In this document: one piece after another, positions 19,616 to 28,365 of the stretch
How the letters are laid out: every line of letters starts with the position of its first letter
How positions within the stretch are numbered: position 1 is the first letter of the stretch
NCBI GenBank assembly: GCA_023382975.1
Contig: JAHDXO010000035.1
Location: 53,702-117,701, forward strand
Direction of reading: 5' to 3'
DNA: 64,000 nt
Origin: Pirellulaceae bacterium
GTDB lineage: Bacteria > Planctomycetota > Planctomycetia > Pirellulales > Pirellulaceae
Made by a program: the position numbers and the translations under genes
The notes under the pieces: generated by a model
The model's input: the letters and a program-made list of their open reading frames with translations, nothing else
What the model was told of the DNA's origin: nothing
Databases searched by the model: none

Positions 19616-20620
19616 ATGTCTGCTCAGCAATCGGAATCCGTGCCAAGCCATCCGTCCGCGACATCCGGGCTCGAGCCGGCGCGGCGACAGTTTCTGCGGA
19701 CGGTGGGCGGCTTGCCCGTTGTCTTGGCCGCCGGCGGCAGTTTGACTGGTGGGCAGGCCTCGGCGGCTGCAAACTCATCGTCAGTAGATCAGCAGGCGCT
19801 GCCACAAATCCAGTTGGGACCGTATTCCATTTCGCGGCTGATCTGCGGCGCGAACTGCTTCAACGGCGGTTCGCATCTTTCGGTGTTCGTCAATCGCGCG
19901 ATGAAGGAATACTATACCGAAGAGCAGATCTTCCGGACGCTGTCCCGCTGTCAGGAGGTCGGTATCAACTGCTGGCAGGACGGGCTGGGAAATCTCGACA
20001 TGTACGGCCGGTTCGTCGACCGCGGTTTGCAGATGCGGTTCATCGCGCTGGCCGCGGGCGATCCGGCGAACATCGACCGGCTGAAACAAGGTGGTTGTGT
20101 CGCCATTGCGCACCACGGCGAAGTGACGGACCAGATGTTCAAGCGAGGCGAATTGGACAAAGCCCAGGATTTCCTGAAGCGTGTCCGCGATGCGGGCTTG
20201 GTCGTCGGCGTATCGACGCACATGCCCGATGTGGTCGATGCCATCGAGTCGAAGGGCTGGGATCTGGATTACTACATGACGTGCGTCTACCAGCGGCACC
20301 GCAGCAAAGAGGATCTCGAAAAGTTGCTGGGCCAGGCGCCGATTCCGGTGGGCGAAGTCTACTTGCCGAACGATCCGCCTCGCATGTTCCAAGCGATCCA
20401 GCAGACCCGCCGCACGTGCCTGGCCTTCAAGATCCTAGCTGCCGGGCGATTGTCCGACCGGAGCCAGTGGGTCGAGAACGCTTTCCAACAGACTTTTGCG
20501 GGCATCAAGCCCAGCGACGGCGTGATCGTTGGCATCTATGACCGATACAGCGACCAACCGGCGGAAAACGCCGGTTACGTCCAGCGTTTCGGCCAGACCA
20601 CGAAGGCCGTCGGCACGTGA
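19616..20620 (+). CDS. Tat-exported TIM-barrel, aldo/keto-reductase-like protein
   Basis: A protein of about 334 residues starting with a twin-arginine signal (ARRQFLRTVGGLPVVLAAGG). The mature part has an aldo/keto-reductase-like layout: SISRLICGANCFNGGSH, then a helix beginning YTEEQIFRTLSRCQEVGINC. Later strands include VVGVSTHMPDVVDAIESKG and AFKILAAGRLSDRSQWVENA. The classic AKR catalytic tetrad is not clearly complete, so enzymatic activity is uncertain. The gene follows the NapHG-like gene by 141 bp on the same strand, so it could be a substrate enzyme for that electron pathway. Start: ATG 19616, eight bases from GGAG; a GTG at 19613 is also possible. Confidence 0.72.
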   Translation: MSAQQSESVPSHPSATSGLEPARRQFLRTVGGLPVVLAAGGSLTGGQASAAANSSSVDQQALPQIQLGPYSISRLICGANCFNGGSHLSVFVNRAMKEYYTEEQIFRTLSRCQEVGINCWQDGLGNLDMYGRFVDRGLQMRFIALAAGDPANIDRLKQGGCVAIAHHGEVTDQMFKRGELDKAQDFLKRVRDAGLVVGVSTHMPDVVDAIESKGWDLDYYMTCVYQRHRSKEDLEKLLGQAPIPVGEVYLPNDPPRMFQAIQQTRRTCLAFKILAAGRLSDRSQWVENAFQQTFAGIKPSDGVIVGIYDRYSDQPAENAGYVQRFGQTTKAVGT

Positions 20621-20700
20621 TGGCCGTTGGAGCGAACGACGCATCAGTCACCCCGCACGCGAGCAAGATACGGCCGCGAGCCTAACCCAGGAGTTGACCC

Positions 20701-21381
20701 ATGACTTGCCGATTTGTGATTGGGATCGCCGGAATCGCTTTCCTCGTCCTGGCCTTGCAGACCGGCCTCAGCAGTGGCGAGGATCTGCTGCGCAACGAGC
20801 AAGGCCAGCCAAGCCTGGAGCGCTGGCAGGCCTTCCACGACCCGCCGGTGGAAGATGTTTCCGAGGTCTGGCAGTTGGACGACGGAGTGCTCAGTTGCAA
20901 GGGCCTGCCTCGCGGCTACTTGTACACGAAAGCGGCGTACAAGGATTTCCAGTTGCAACTCGAGTGGCGCTGGCCGCCGGAGAGCAAACCGGGCAAGGGC
21001 GGTGTCCTGTTCCGCAAGTCGGGCGACAACCGCGTCTGGCCGAAGAGTCTCGAATCGCAATTGAACGCTGGCAACGAGGGCGATTTCGTGGGGCTGGTCG
21101 GATACTCGTTGACCGGTCCCGCGGAACGGTCGCAGGTGATGGAGCATCCGCAGTTCGGCAAATTGACATTCATCCGCAAGGCCGAAGCGACGGCCAAACC
21201 GGCAGGGCAGTGGAATGAATTGGAAGTTACCGCACAGGGCGGCACGGTGATCATCCGCATGAACGGCCAGACGGTCAATCGAGCGACCGAGTGCGACCTC
21301 GTGAGCGGCCCGATCCTGCTGACCGCTGAAAACGACCCGATCCAATTCCGCAACATCCGGGTCAAGGTGCTGGACGAATAG
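20701..21381 (+). CDS. DUF1080 (3-keto-disaccharide hydrolase family) secreted protein
   Basis: A 226-residue protein with a signal peptide (about 1-26). The DUF1080 jelly-roll domain follows: WQLDDGVLSCKGLPRGYLYT, FQLQLEWRWPPESKPGKGG, RVWPKSLESQLNAGNEGDF and GPILLTAENDPIQFRNIRVK. The family resembles concanavalin-like lectins and glycosidases, and some members hydrolyse 3-keto-glycosides. It is greatly expanded in planctomycetes. An AGGAG site lies eight bases before the ATG. The Gfo/Idh oxidoreductase at 14.3 kb could make the 3-keto substrate, since 3-keto sugar pathways combine these two families; that link is inference. Confidence 0.88.
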   Translation: MTCRFVIGIAGIAFLVLALQTGLSSGEDLLRNEQGQPSLERWQAFHDPPVEDVSEVWQLDDGVLSCKGLPRGYLYTKAAYKDFQLQLEWRWPPESKPGKGGVLFRKSGDNRVWPKSLESQLNAGNEGDFVGLVGYSLTGPAERSQVMEHPQFGKLTFIRKAEATAKPAGQWNELEVTAQGGTVIIRMNGQTVNRATECDLVSGPILLTAENDPIQFRNIRVKVLDE

Positions 21382-21407
21382 CCGCCGAAAATGGGATCGG
21401 CGCCGGG

Positions 21408-22619
21408 TCAAGGGGGCTCGGTGCTTGTCTCGTTTTCATCGTTTCCCTGCGCCGCCGTCTGCGGCAAGGACGCATCGTTGCGAAAGCCGGAGGGCGCGGC
21501 GAAACCGAAGATCGTCTGGCGTTGCGGTTCCGCCCGGCCACCGTGGAAATCGCTCCAGGCCCGGTCCCATTCGCAGCGGCCGGTTTCGATCTGCTGCAGC
21601 GCAAGTAGTTTCTTCAGTTCATCCAGTTCCGCAAAACTCAGCCCTTCGGTCTCTTGAATCACTCGCGAGACGGGCAACTGGCTGCGCAGGTCTTCGTGCC
21701 AGCGAGCAGCGATCAACTGGCCACGCAACAAACTGCACGGTGGCTGGAAGTGAAGAATTACGTCCAGACGGCCCGGGCGGCGGATCGCGGGATCGATCTC
21801 ATCCAGCCGGGCGTTGCTGGTAAAGACATAAACGACGCCGTGATGGGCGTGGATGCCGTCCAAGCCGCCCAGAAACGACGACCGCTCCGCGTTGGTTCCG
21901 TGCGTATCCCGGTCGCGCAGCGCCGAGTCGAAATCGTCGAAGAAGATGACGCCGGCACGCCCTAGTTGAAACAGCGAGTGAGCCTGTCCTTCGGCAAGAG
22001 CGTGGGAGAATTCCTCGGCCGACACGTTTCGGCAAGCCAGCGCGCGCCGCTGGCATTGGGCGCGGATCCAGCGGCAGGCCATCGTCTTGCCGTTGCCCGG
22101 TCTTCCGAGCAGCAGCAGGCCGCGCCGTTGAGGCACCCCGTAACGCTTCAACAGGCGGCAGTCGCGTCGCAGAAACCCGATCGTGTTGTCTTGCAGTCGT
22201 TGGAGTTCTCCCGACAACATCATCGGCGGAGGAGCGTCCAGCGTCCGACGTTCCAAACGCCGCAGCGCGCGGTAGAACGACCGGTACGCCGACTGGCCGA
22301 CTGCCCAGAAATCGTAATAGGCCGCTTGTTGGCAGTCCGCCGTCGGTACGCTCACCCGCACCAGCCGGACCGCCGAAGGGCCGCTGCCGACGCGGTACGA
22401 TTCCAGGCCGGCGACCAGTTCATGCCCGGGACGCCCACTGTCGAGAAGCAACACCGGCCCTGTGCCGAGGATTCCGCGCCGGGTCTCGAATACCAGATGC
22501 GGAAGCAGCAACTGTTGGTATTCCCAGCTCAAATCGACCGCCCGAGCGGGCTCGCCCAACAACTCGGCGGCCGTATCTAGAAATATCCGGTGATCTCGAA
22601 GACAACGTCGAAGACTCAT
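21408..22619 (-). CDS. AAA-family ATPase
   Basis: A protein of about 403 residues. The first 190 are a family-specific region without a recognised domain. A single AAA module follows: Walker A LLLLGRPGNGKTM, Walker B GVIFFDDFDSAL, sensor 1 VYVFTSNARLDEID, and the arginine-rich PAIRRPGRLDVILHF. This is the arrangement of FtsH/CDC48-like and Bcs1-like remodelling ATPases. The target is unknown. It is divergent from the M50 protease gene with 229 bp between them; a functional link to that protease is possible but unproven. Start: ATG 22619 (MSLRRCLRD) is chosen; the frame is open up to 22781, which would add 54 low-complexity residues. Confidence 0.82.
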   Translation of the reverse strand: MSLRRCLRDHRIFLDTAAELLGEPARAVDLSWEYQQLLLPHLVFETRRGILGTGPVLLLDSGRPGHELVAGLESYRVGSGPSAVRLVRVSVPTADCQQAAYYDFWAVGQSAYRSFYRALRRLERRTLDAPPPMMLSGELQRLQDNTIGFLRRDCRLLKRYGVPQRRGLLLLGRPGNGKTMACRWIRAQCQRRALACRNVSAEEFSHALAEGQAHSLFQLGRAGVIFFDDFDSALRDRDTHGTNAERSSFLGGLDGIHAHHGVVYVFTSNARLDEIDPAIRRPGRLDVILHFQPPCSLLRGQLIAARWHEDLRSQLPVSRVIQETEGLSFAELDELKKLLALQQIETGRCEWDRAWSDFHGGRAEPQRQTIFGFAAPSGFRNDASLPQTAAQGNDENETSTEPP

Positions 22620-22848
22620 GCTCAACAACGACGTCTTGGCCGCCGAAAGGTTCGCCGCGCCGCTTGGTCCCAGGCCGCAGCACACGATTGGCGGGGCGGC
22701 GCAGGCGGCTGCGGAGGGCGTCGCGTCGCGGTCGGAGACCGGTCCCAGTGGCTTGCCGCTGGATTGCATCGAAGCAGGCAACTATGATAAATTGCACGAG
22801 CTTTTCTGCTCAGTCAAAATCCCCGGGGTTTCGAGCGTACAGTTGTCA

Positions 22849-23898
22849 ATGCTAGATCGGACTGCTTGGAGTCTTAGTCTCGGTCACTGGGCCGGTGTGC
22901 ATGTGCGGTTGCACATGTTCTTCCTGCTATTTGCTGCCTGCGCGCTGTTGCTGAAGTGGCAATTCGCCGAACCGATGGCGGCATTGGAGTGGGTGATGCC
23001 GGCCAGCTTGCTCGTGTTGTTCCTGAGTGTCCTGTTTCACGAAGTGGGCCATGTCTGGGTCGCGCGACGGCACGATGGAAGTGCGGAATTGATCGTGCTC
23101 GGTCCCTTGGGCGGATTGGCGCCAGTGCATGTGATCGGCGATCCCCGGGCGGAATTCAGGGCTCATTTGGCTGGTCCGCTTGTGAATCTGTTGATCTGCC
23201 TCGTTTGCATGCCCGCCCTCATGTTGTTTCAGACATCGATACCGGGCCTGCTGAACCCGTTGGCGCCCGCGGACGTGGCGACTGGGTCCTTCGTGGAGGT
23301 GGGCGTCAAACTGACCTTCTGGATCAATTGGTCGCTGTTGTTGGTCAATTTGATCCCCGCCTTTCCATTGGACGGTGCGTATGCGCTTCGTTCGGCCATC
23401 TTGGAACGATGGCCTTTGATCAAGCCGGTGGAGGCATCCGCCATCGTGGCCCGGACCGCGCAGGTATTGGCTTGCCTGCTGGCTACCGGTGCCTTGGTCT
23501 GGCCATTCAACGAAACCCTGACGTTTCTGCCGATCCGGTTTTCCCTGGTGGTGTTCGCCATTTTGCTATTCTTCGCTGCTCGACAGCGCCGATTGGCGGA
23601 TGAGCGGGAACAATCGAACAACCCTTTCATGGGATACGAGTTTACGGGTAGCCTTTCGGCACTCGAACGCGACTTGGAAGAATCCGGCAATTCTTCGCCG
23701 GGACCGCTGCGGCGTTGGATGAAACAGCGGCGTCAAGCTCGGTTGCTTCGGCAACGCCAACTCGAACAGGAGGAAGAGCGGCGGGTCGACGAAATCTTGT
23801 CCCGCCTGCACGAGCAGGGCATGCAGTCTCTGTCGGCCGAGGATCGGGCCATTCTGGACCGCGTCAGCGCCCGTTACCGCAGTCGAATGGAGCATTAG
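22849..23898 (+). CDS. M50 (site-2) membrane metalloprotease with basic C-terminal tail
   Basis: A 349-residue protein with about six membrane segments. The zinc site is FHEVGHVWVAR, and the conserved second motif is NLIPAFPLDGAYALRS, the N.P..PLDG element with the third ligand. Members cut transmembrane substrates such as anti-sigma factors. Residues 245-349 are a charged, probably coiled-coil cytoplasmic tail (RRWMKQRRQARLLRQRQLEQ), close to that of rhomboid-associated planctomycete proteins. Start: ATG 22849 gives MLDRTAWSLSLGHWAG, a normal N-terminus; the frame is open 77 codons further upstream but overlaps the opposite AAA gene region. The stop codon touches a 161-bp inverted-repeat element. 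Confidence 0.87.
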   Translation: MLDRTAWSLSLGHWAGVHVRLHMFFLLFAACALLLKWQFAEPMAALEWVMPASLLVLFLSVLFHEVGHVWVARRHDGSAELIVLGPLGGLAPVHVIGDPRAEFRAHLAGPLVNLLICLVCMPALMLFQTSIPGLLNPLAPADVATGSFVEVGVKLTFWINWSLLLVNLIPAFPLDGAYALRSAILERWPLIKPVEASAIVARTAQVLACLLATGALVWPFNETLTFLPIRFSLVVFAILLFFAARQRRLADEREQSNNPFMGYEFTGSLSALERDLEESGNSSPGPLRRWMKQRRQARLLRQRQLEQEEERRVDEILSRLHEQGMQSLSAEDRAILDRVSARYRSRMEH

Positions 23899-24059
23899 CC
23901 CGGATTATTCGTAACCCGAAGCGTGAGCGAGGGAATTCAACTTATACTCCTCGCTCACGCTTCGGGTTACGATTGCGCGGCGATTTGGGCAAGATGGATG
24001 CAACCAATTGCCACCAAACGACCTATAGGGAAAGCCAGCCAGCTCGTGAATAATCCGGG
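23899..24059. repeat. MITE-like element with terminal inverted repeats and internal 23-bp hairpin
   Basis: The 12-bp ends CCCGGATTATTC (23899-23910) and GAATAATCCGGG (24048-24059) are exact inverted copies. Inside, two perfectly complementary 23-bp arms at 23910-23932 and 23949-23971 (core AACCCGAAGCGTGAGCGAGG) flank a 16-base spacer. No protein is encoded. This form fits a non-autonomous mobile element or REP-type repeat. The left end directly abuts the stop codon of the M50 protease gene, so the element may also serve as its terminator. Confidence 0.7.
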
Positions 24060-24145
24060 TTAGCGGGTCCAGCCGTAGCCGAAGTCGTGGGCATTCGCAT
24101 CGAACCTCCAGAATCCGCAGAATTCGAATTCGCGAGAGTTCGACG

Positions 24146-24886
24146 ATGACGTTTTCGGATTGCAGCGTTTGTATTGGCGGTCGGATGGGCGACGTTGGCT
24201 ATGTCTGTCCGACAGCTTTTGACCTCCCTTCGAGCGTGACGTACGCTACTTGGGGAGGACTTGTATCTTCAATGCCCCGAACAGCGGATTCGACTCAGCC
24301 GGTGATTGCGAGGTGGGCGCGCTGGTTGCCACCGACGGTGCTGCGACTTGTCGGCTCGTGCGCTCACAGCGACCGCGTCGCTAAGCTTGCCGTCCGTCTG
24401 GCCAGGGAGCTAGGCTGGTCCCGGGAAACGCTGTCGGAAATCTATTGGGCGGGTCTGCTTCATGATGTCGGCAAGCTGGAGATCGACGAGCGTCTCTTGT
24501 GCAAACCTGACCAACTGACGGACAAGGAATACGACCGAATCAAACTCCATCCCGTTCTGGGGTTCGAAATGCTGACGGGCATCGAGCCTCTTTCGGCAGT
24601 CCTGCCGGCGGTTCTACACCATCATGAACGTTGGGATGGCCGCGGGTATCCAGAAGGGTTGGCGGGCAAGGACATCCCCGAACTCGCGAGGGTCATCGCG
24701 GTCGCCGACGCGCACGACGCCATGACCAACAACCGCCCCTATCGCGCGGGATTGCCCCCGGAGACAGTGGATCGCATCTTCCTGGAAGGGGAGGGGATCT
24801 TCTGGGATCCCGACGTAGTGCGCGCCTACTTTCGAGTACGCCCCGCTGAATTTCCACCGCGAACGACCAGGGTTACGGCAAGTTGA
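24146..24886 (+). CDS. HD-GYP domain protein (cyclic-di-GMP phosphodiesterase-like)
   Basis: A 246-residue protein whose C-terminal 170 residues form an HD-GYP domain. It has SDRVAKLAVRLAREL, the metal-binding HD in GLLHDVGKLEIDERLL, then HHHERWDGRGYPEGL, the GYP motif, and VADAHDAMTNNRPYR. All the usual metal ligands appear present, so hydrolysis of c-di-GMP or a related dinucleotide is plausible. There is no receiver or other sensor domain, only about 65 N-terminal residues of low similarity. The start is therefore doubtful: ATG 24146 has GAGAG upstream, ATG 24272 is possible. Its 3' end overlaps the opposite DUF1559 pseudogene by 14 bases. Confidence 0.86.
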   Translation: MTFSDCSVCIGGRMGDVGYVCPTAFDLPSSVTYATWGGLVSSMPRTADSTQPVIARWARWLPPTVLRLVGSCAHSDRVAKLAVRLARELGWSRETLSEIYWAGLLHDVGKLEIDERLLCKPDQLTDKEYDRIKLHPVLGFEMLTGIEPLSAVLPAVLHHHERWDGRGYPEGLAGKDIPELARVIAVADAHDAMTNNRPYRAGLPPETVDRIFLEGEGIFWDPDVVRAYFRVRPAEFPPRTTRVTAS

Positions 24887-25808
24887 TCGCCTCGCCGTCG
24901 TTGCGAATCGCCATGCGTTGCACGATGGTCGAGTTTGTGTTCTGTCCGACAAACCGTACTGCGCCGTCGCACATGACGAATTGGGTGCCGCCTGGGTGAT
25001 AACTGGCATAGCCCTTCGACTGATTTTGGGGAGCGCCAGTGCCGGTGTAGTCGAAGTTGATGACGAATCCGGCACGAGCCGTCGCGCGCGCCTGCTGTTC
25101 GTTGCCGATCCCATTGTTATGGCCCACCCCGGCCCACTGGGCTGCCAAATGCGAGGCACTTCACTCGCCCACCGCGATCGTCATCGTGGTTCCATCGAGA
25201 ATGTCTTTCACGCCGAGCCAACTGTTACCGTAGAACACCCCGTTGTAAGCCGTGCTTGTGCCCGTGTCCCCTGTCGTGCCGATATTGGCAATGTAATTTG
25301 ACGTGGCGATCCGGAAATGGTTGGTGCTTCCAAAGGTAACAAGCGTATTCAACGCTTTGAGTGTATCAGAGGGGCAACGGTACGCTTTGATCGGCGTCTG
25401 CAGAAGCGCCTGTACATCAGCCGGCGCAGTGGCCACGTATAGTTGGCTGAGCCGACGTCCTGGAGCGGTGGGATTGAGTTCTTCGTACAGCGTTGCCTGT
25501 TCCATGAACGGCAGGATCATGACCGCCCAACCCCAATCCGGATTTCCGTTGGCAGACTGATGATTCCACCCGGCCGGGAAGGTGTTGTGGGTATCGTGAT
25601 AGTTCATCAACCCCAGGCCGATTTGCTTCAGATTGTTGCTGCACTGGGATCGGCGAGCCGCCTCGCGCGCAGCCTGGATTGCTGGCAGCAACAACGCCAC
25701 CAAAATCCCAATGATGGCGATCACGACCAACAATTCGACCAAAGTAAAACCGTTCCGCACAGGTCTGGACGGAACGACGACGCGACAACGCGACTCTTGG
25801 AACAGCAT
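24873..25808 (-). pseudogene. DUF1559 prepilin-like protein, copy 1, broken by in-frame TGA
   Basis: Copy 1 of three. The N-terminal prepilin motif NGFTLVELLVVIAIIGIL and the C-terminal HPGGTQFVMCDGAVRF are both intact. After IAVGE at 25161-25163 the codon is TGA, where copies 2 and 3 read IAVGERSASH with Arg. Copy 2 has CGA there, so a single C-to-T change explains the stop. The frame then continues without shift to the normal ending NDGEAINLP at 24873. The product would be cut to about 215 residues, losing the conserved C-terminal third. Start: ATG 25808, eight bases after AGGAG. It is either a fresh pseudogene or a sequencing error. Confidence 0.85.
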
Positions 25809-26075
25809 CTGCGAAACTCCTGGAAACAAAAGGTATGGAAATCAATGGCGGTGCGACCATTCAGTCGCAGCAGGCGTGAAACAGCGAGCGTGTGGTGCCT
25901 GACGCAGCCTTCTTCGCGTACGCATGCATGTTCGAATCTTACCGATCTTCGGACACGGCGACAAGGAGCCCTCTTGTTTCACGACACCGTCGTTGAATTC
26001 ACCCCAGATCGCGACGCGAAGTTATCACGTGCGATCGGGTATAGTCCGCCTGCCAGGAAAGGCGGTACTGTGAGT

Positions 26076-26129
26076 ATTCCGAACGCGAGGGGCGCAAGAC
26101 CGCCCTCGCTGTTTGGAACCGTTCGGAAT
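26076..26129 (-). terminator. Two-tier hairpin downstream of DUF1559 copy 2
   Basis: Outer arms ATTCCGAAC and GTTCGGAAT and inner arms GCGAGGGGCG and CGCCCTCGC (one bulged G) form a stable stem-loop 30 bases after the copy 2 stop. The inner stem recurs after copy 3 at 27363-27388, so its conservation supports a role in ending transcription. The rest of the 350-bp spacer (25809-26158) holds copy 1's leader region only. Confidence 0.55.
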
Positions 26130-26158
26130 TCCAGACTTGCGGCTGGTGTTCCACACAG

Positions 26159-27094
26159 TTATGGCAAAGAGATTGCTTCGCCGTCGTTGCGGATCGCCAT
26201 GCGCTGGACAATGGTCGAGTTCGTGTTCTGTCCGACAAACCGTACTGCGCCGTCGCACATGACGAATTGGGTGCCGCCTGGGTGATAGCTGGCATAGCCC
26301 TTTGACTGATTCTGGGGAGCGCCAGTGCCGGTGTAGTCGAAGTTGATGACGAAACCGCCACGAGCCGTTGCACGGCCCTGATGCTCATTGCCGTTATTGT
26401 TATTTCCTCCTACACCCGCCCATTGGGCTGCCAGATGCGAGGCGCTTCGCTCGCCCACTGCGATCGTCTGCGAGGTACCATCGAGAATATCCTTCACACC
26501 GTGCCAACTGTTGCCGTAGAACACGCCGTTGAAGTTCGTGCTCGTTCCCGTGTCCGCTGTCGTACCGCTATTTGCCACATAGTTGGATGTCGCAATCCGG
26601 AAATGATTCGTAGCACCGAAGTTGATCAGCGTGTTCAGAGCCTTCAGCGTGTCGGAGGGGCACCGGTACGTCTTGATGGGTGTTTGGAGCAACTGCTGTG
26701 TGTCGGCCGGTGCACCGGCCACGTAAAGTTGGCTGAGCCGACGTCCTGGCGCGGTGGGATTGAGTTCCTCGTACAGGGTTGCCTGTTCCATGAACGGCAG
26801 GATCATGACTGCCCAACCCCAATCCGGACTTCCGTTGGCCGACTGATGATTCCATCCTGCCGGGAACGAGTTGTGGGTGTCGTGGTAGTTCATCAACCCC
26901 AGGCCGATCTGCTTCAGATTGTTGCTGCATTGGGATCGGCGAGCCGCTTCGCGCGCGGCTTGGATCGCCGGCAACAATAACGCAACCAAGATTCCGATAA
27001 TGGCGATCACCACCAACAACTCGACCAACGTAAAACCGGTTCGGATGGACTTCGACGGGGCGAAGACGTGACAACGCGGCTCTTGAAACACCAT
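26159..27094 (-). CDS. DUF1559 prepilin-like secreted protein, copy 2
   Basis: A 311-residue protein with the prepilin-type N-terminus (TGFTLVELLVVIAIIGIL, cleavage after Gly) and an H-x9-DG C-terminal motif, HPGGTQFVMCDG. Between these is a conserved SQCSNNLKQIGLGLMNYHDT segment. The N-terminal helix anchors it in the membrane or in a pseudopilus; the remainder is exported. DUF1559 proteins are numerous in planctomycetes and their role is unknown, with pseudopilin or surface polymer subunit as the leading idea. This is an intact full-length copy. Start: ATG 27094 with AGGAG eight bases upstream. A conserved hairpin follows the stop. Confidence 0.9.
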   Translation of the reverse strand: MVFQEPRCHVFAPSKSIRTGFTLVELLVVIAIIGILVALLLPAIQAAREAARRSQCSNNLKQIGLGLMNYHDTHNSFPAGWNHQSANGSPDWGWAVMILPFMEQATLYEELNPTAPGRRLSQLYVAGAPADTQQLLQTPIKTYRCPSDTLKALNTLINFGATNHFRIATSNYVANSGTTADTGTSTNFNGVFYGNSWHGVKDILDGTSQTIAVGERSASHLAAQWAGVGGNNNNGNEHQGRATARGGFVINFDYTGTGAPQNQSKGYASYHPGGTQFVMCDGAVRFVGQNTNSTIVQRMAIRNDGEAISLP

Positions 27095-27362
27095 CAGCGA
27101 AACTCCTGGGGACAAAAGGTGTGGAAGTCAATGGCGGTGCGACCGTTCGGTCGCGGCAGGCGTGAAACAGAGGGTGGTGTCACTGACTTTTTTGGGGGCT
27201 GGTGCACCTTGGAGAGCTACCGGCTTCAGGCACCGGAGCAGGTATCCCGCTTGTTTCACGACAACTCGCCTTTGAATTCAACCCAGGGCACGACACGAAG
27301 TTTCCGTGTTCGGTCGGGTGAAGCCTGCTCCCCAGTACAGGTGGCAACACGAGAAGTCTCGA

Positions 27363-27388
27363 TGCGAGGGCAGCAAGGCCGGCCCTCG
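27363..27388 (-). terminator. Hairpin downstream of DUF1559 copy 3
   Basis: Perfect 8-bp arms GCGAGGGC and GCCCTCGC with a ten-base loop, about 50 bases after the copy 3 stop. It matches the inner stem of the hairpin after copy 2. No T-run is obvious, so the function as a terminator is inferred from conservation. Confidence 0.5.
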
Positions 27389-27438
27389 CTGGCTAGATTC
27401 GAGTGGAATTCGAGTGTATCTACTGGCGTTCCACCGTG

Positions 27439-28365
27439 CTACGGCAAGGAGATCGCTTCGCCGTCGTCGCGGATCGACATATTCTGGACAAGTGCCGATG
27501 GCGTATTTTGGGAAACGAATCGTACCGCGCCGTCGCACATGACAAACTGCGTGCCGCCCGGATGATAGCTGGCATAGCCCTTCGACTGATTCTGGGGAGC
27601 GCCCGTGCCGGTATAGTCGAAGTTGATCACGAAGCCACCCCGCGCCGTGGTCCGAGGTTGGTGTTCATTGTTGATACTGTTATTTCCACCTACGCCGGCC
27701 CACTGTGCTGCTTGGTGGGAAGCGCTACGTTCCCCCACGGCGATGGTCTGCGCTGTGCCGTCGAGAATGTCCTTCACCCCATGCCAACTGTTGCCATAGA
27801 AGACTCCGTTGTTCGCACCCGTGCCGGTTTGGCTTCCCGTACCGACGCTCGCCACATAATTCGATGTGGCCAACCGGAAATGATTGCTGCCTCCGAAGTT
27901 GATCAGCGTGTTCAGTGCTTTCAAGGTATCGGAGGGGCAACGATACGTCTTGATCGGTGTCTGCAGAAGCTGCTGTGTGGCGGCCGGCGCACCGGAAACG
28001 TACAGTTGGCTCAGCCGACGTTCGGTAGGATCGAGTTCCTCATACAGAGTTGCCTGTTCCGTGAACGGCAAGATCATCACCGCCCATCCCCAATCGGGCT
28101 GTCCATTCGGAGACTGCTTGTTCCATCCGGCTGGGAACGCATTGTGGGTATCGTGATAGTTCATCAGGCCCAGGCCGATCTGCTTCAAGTTGTTGCTGCA
28201 TTGCGATCGACGGGCTGCCTCGCGTGCCGCCTGGATCGCAGGCAGTAGCAGCGCAACCAGGATCCCAATGATGGCGATCACAACCAGTAGTTCGACCAGG
28301 GTGAAACCGCGACGGACATTCCGAGACTTTGTGGCAGTAGATTGGCGCAACGAAAACGACGACAT
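27439..28365 (-). CDS. DUF1559 prepilin-like secreted protein, copy 3
   Basis: A 308-residue protein closely similar to copies 1 and 2. The cleavage and helix motif is RGFTLVELLVVIAIIGIL, and the C-terminal motif is HPGGTQFVMCDGAVRF. It differs at the N-terminus (MSSFSLRQSTATKSRNV) and in several mid-protein positions: KQSPNGQPDWG and PTERRLSQ in place of HQSANGSPDWG and PTAPGRRLSQ. Start: ATG 28365 lies just after an AAGGAG site (AAGGAGATTCAATC); the frame is open another 25 codons without similarity. As the most upstream copy it would be transcribed first if the three form one operon, although the hairpins suggest separate transcripts. Confidence 0.9.
   Translation of the reverse strand: MSSFSLRQSTATKSRNVRRGFTLVELLVVIAIIGILVALLLPAIQAAREAARRSQCSNNLKQIGLGLMNYHDTHNAFPAGWNKQSPNGQPDWGWAVMILPFTEQATLYEELDPTERRLSQLYVSGAPAATQQLLQTPIKTYRCPSDTLKALNTLINFGGSNHFRLATSNYVASVGTGSQTGTGANNGVFYGNSWHGVKDILDGTAQTIAVGERSASHQAAQWAGVGGNNSINNEHQPRTTARGGFVINFDYTGTGAPQNQSKGYASYHPGGTQFVMCDGAVRFVSQNTPSALVQNMSIRDDGEAISLP

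Larger units (their letters stand above)
24873..28365 (-). repeat. Tandem triplication of a DUF1559 gene unit
   Basis: Three head-to-tail copies with stops at 24873, 26159 and 27439, so the unit is about 1.28 kb. Similarity runs through nearly the whole coding sequence. Copies 1 and 2 also share their upstream region, including the ribosome-binding site and the bases beyond it (GGCGGTGCGACC). Copy 3 has a different leader and N-terminus (MSSFSLRQSTATKS). This suggests copy 3 is older and copies 1 and 2 come from a later duplication. Confidence 0.85.

Noticed and set aside
25161..25163. TGA as selenocysteine or recoded codon
   Set aside because: The paralogous codon is Arg, no SECIS-like hairpin was seen after it, and the residue is not at a redox site.
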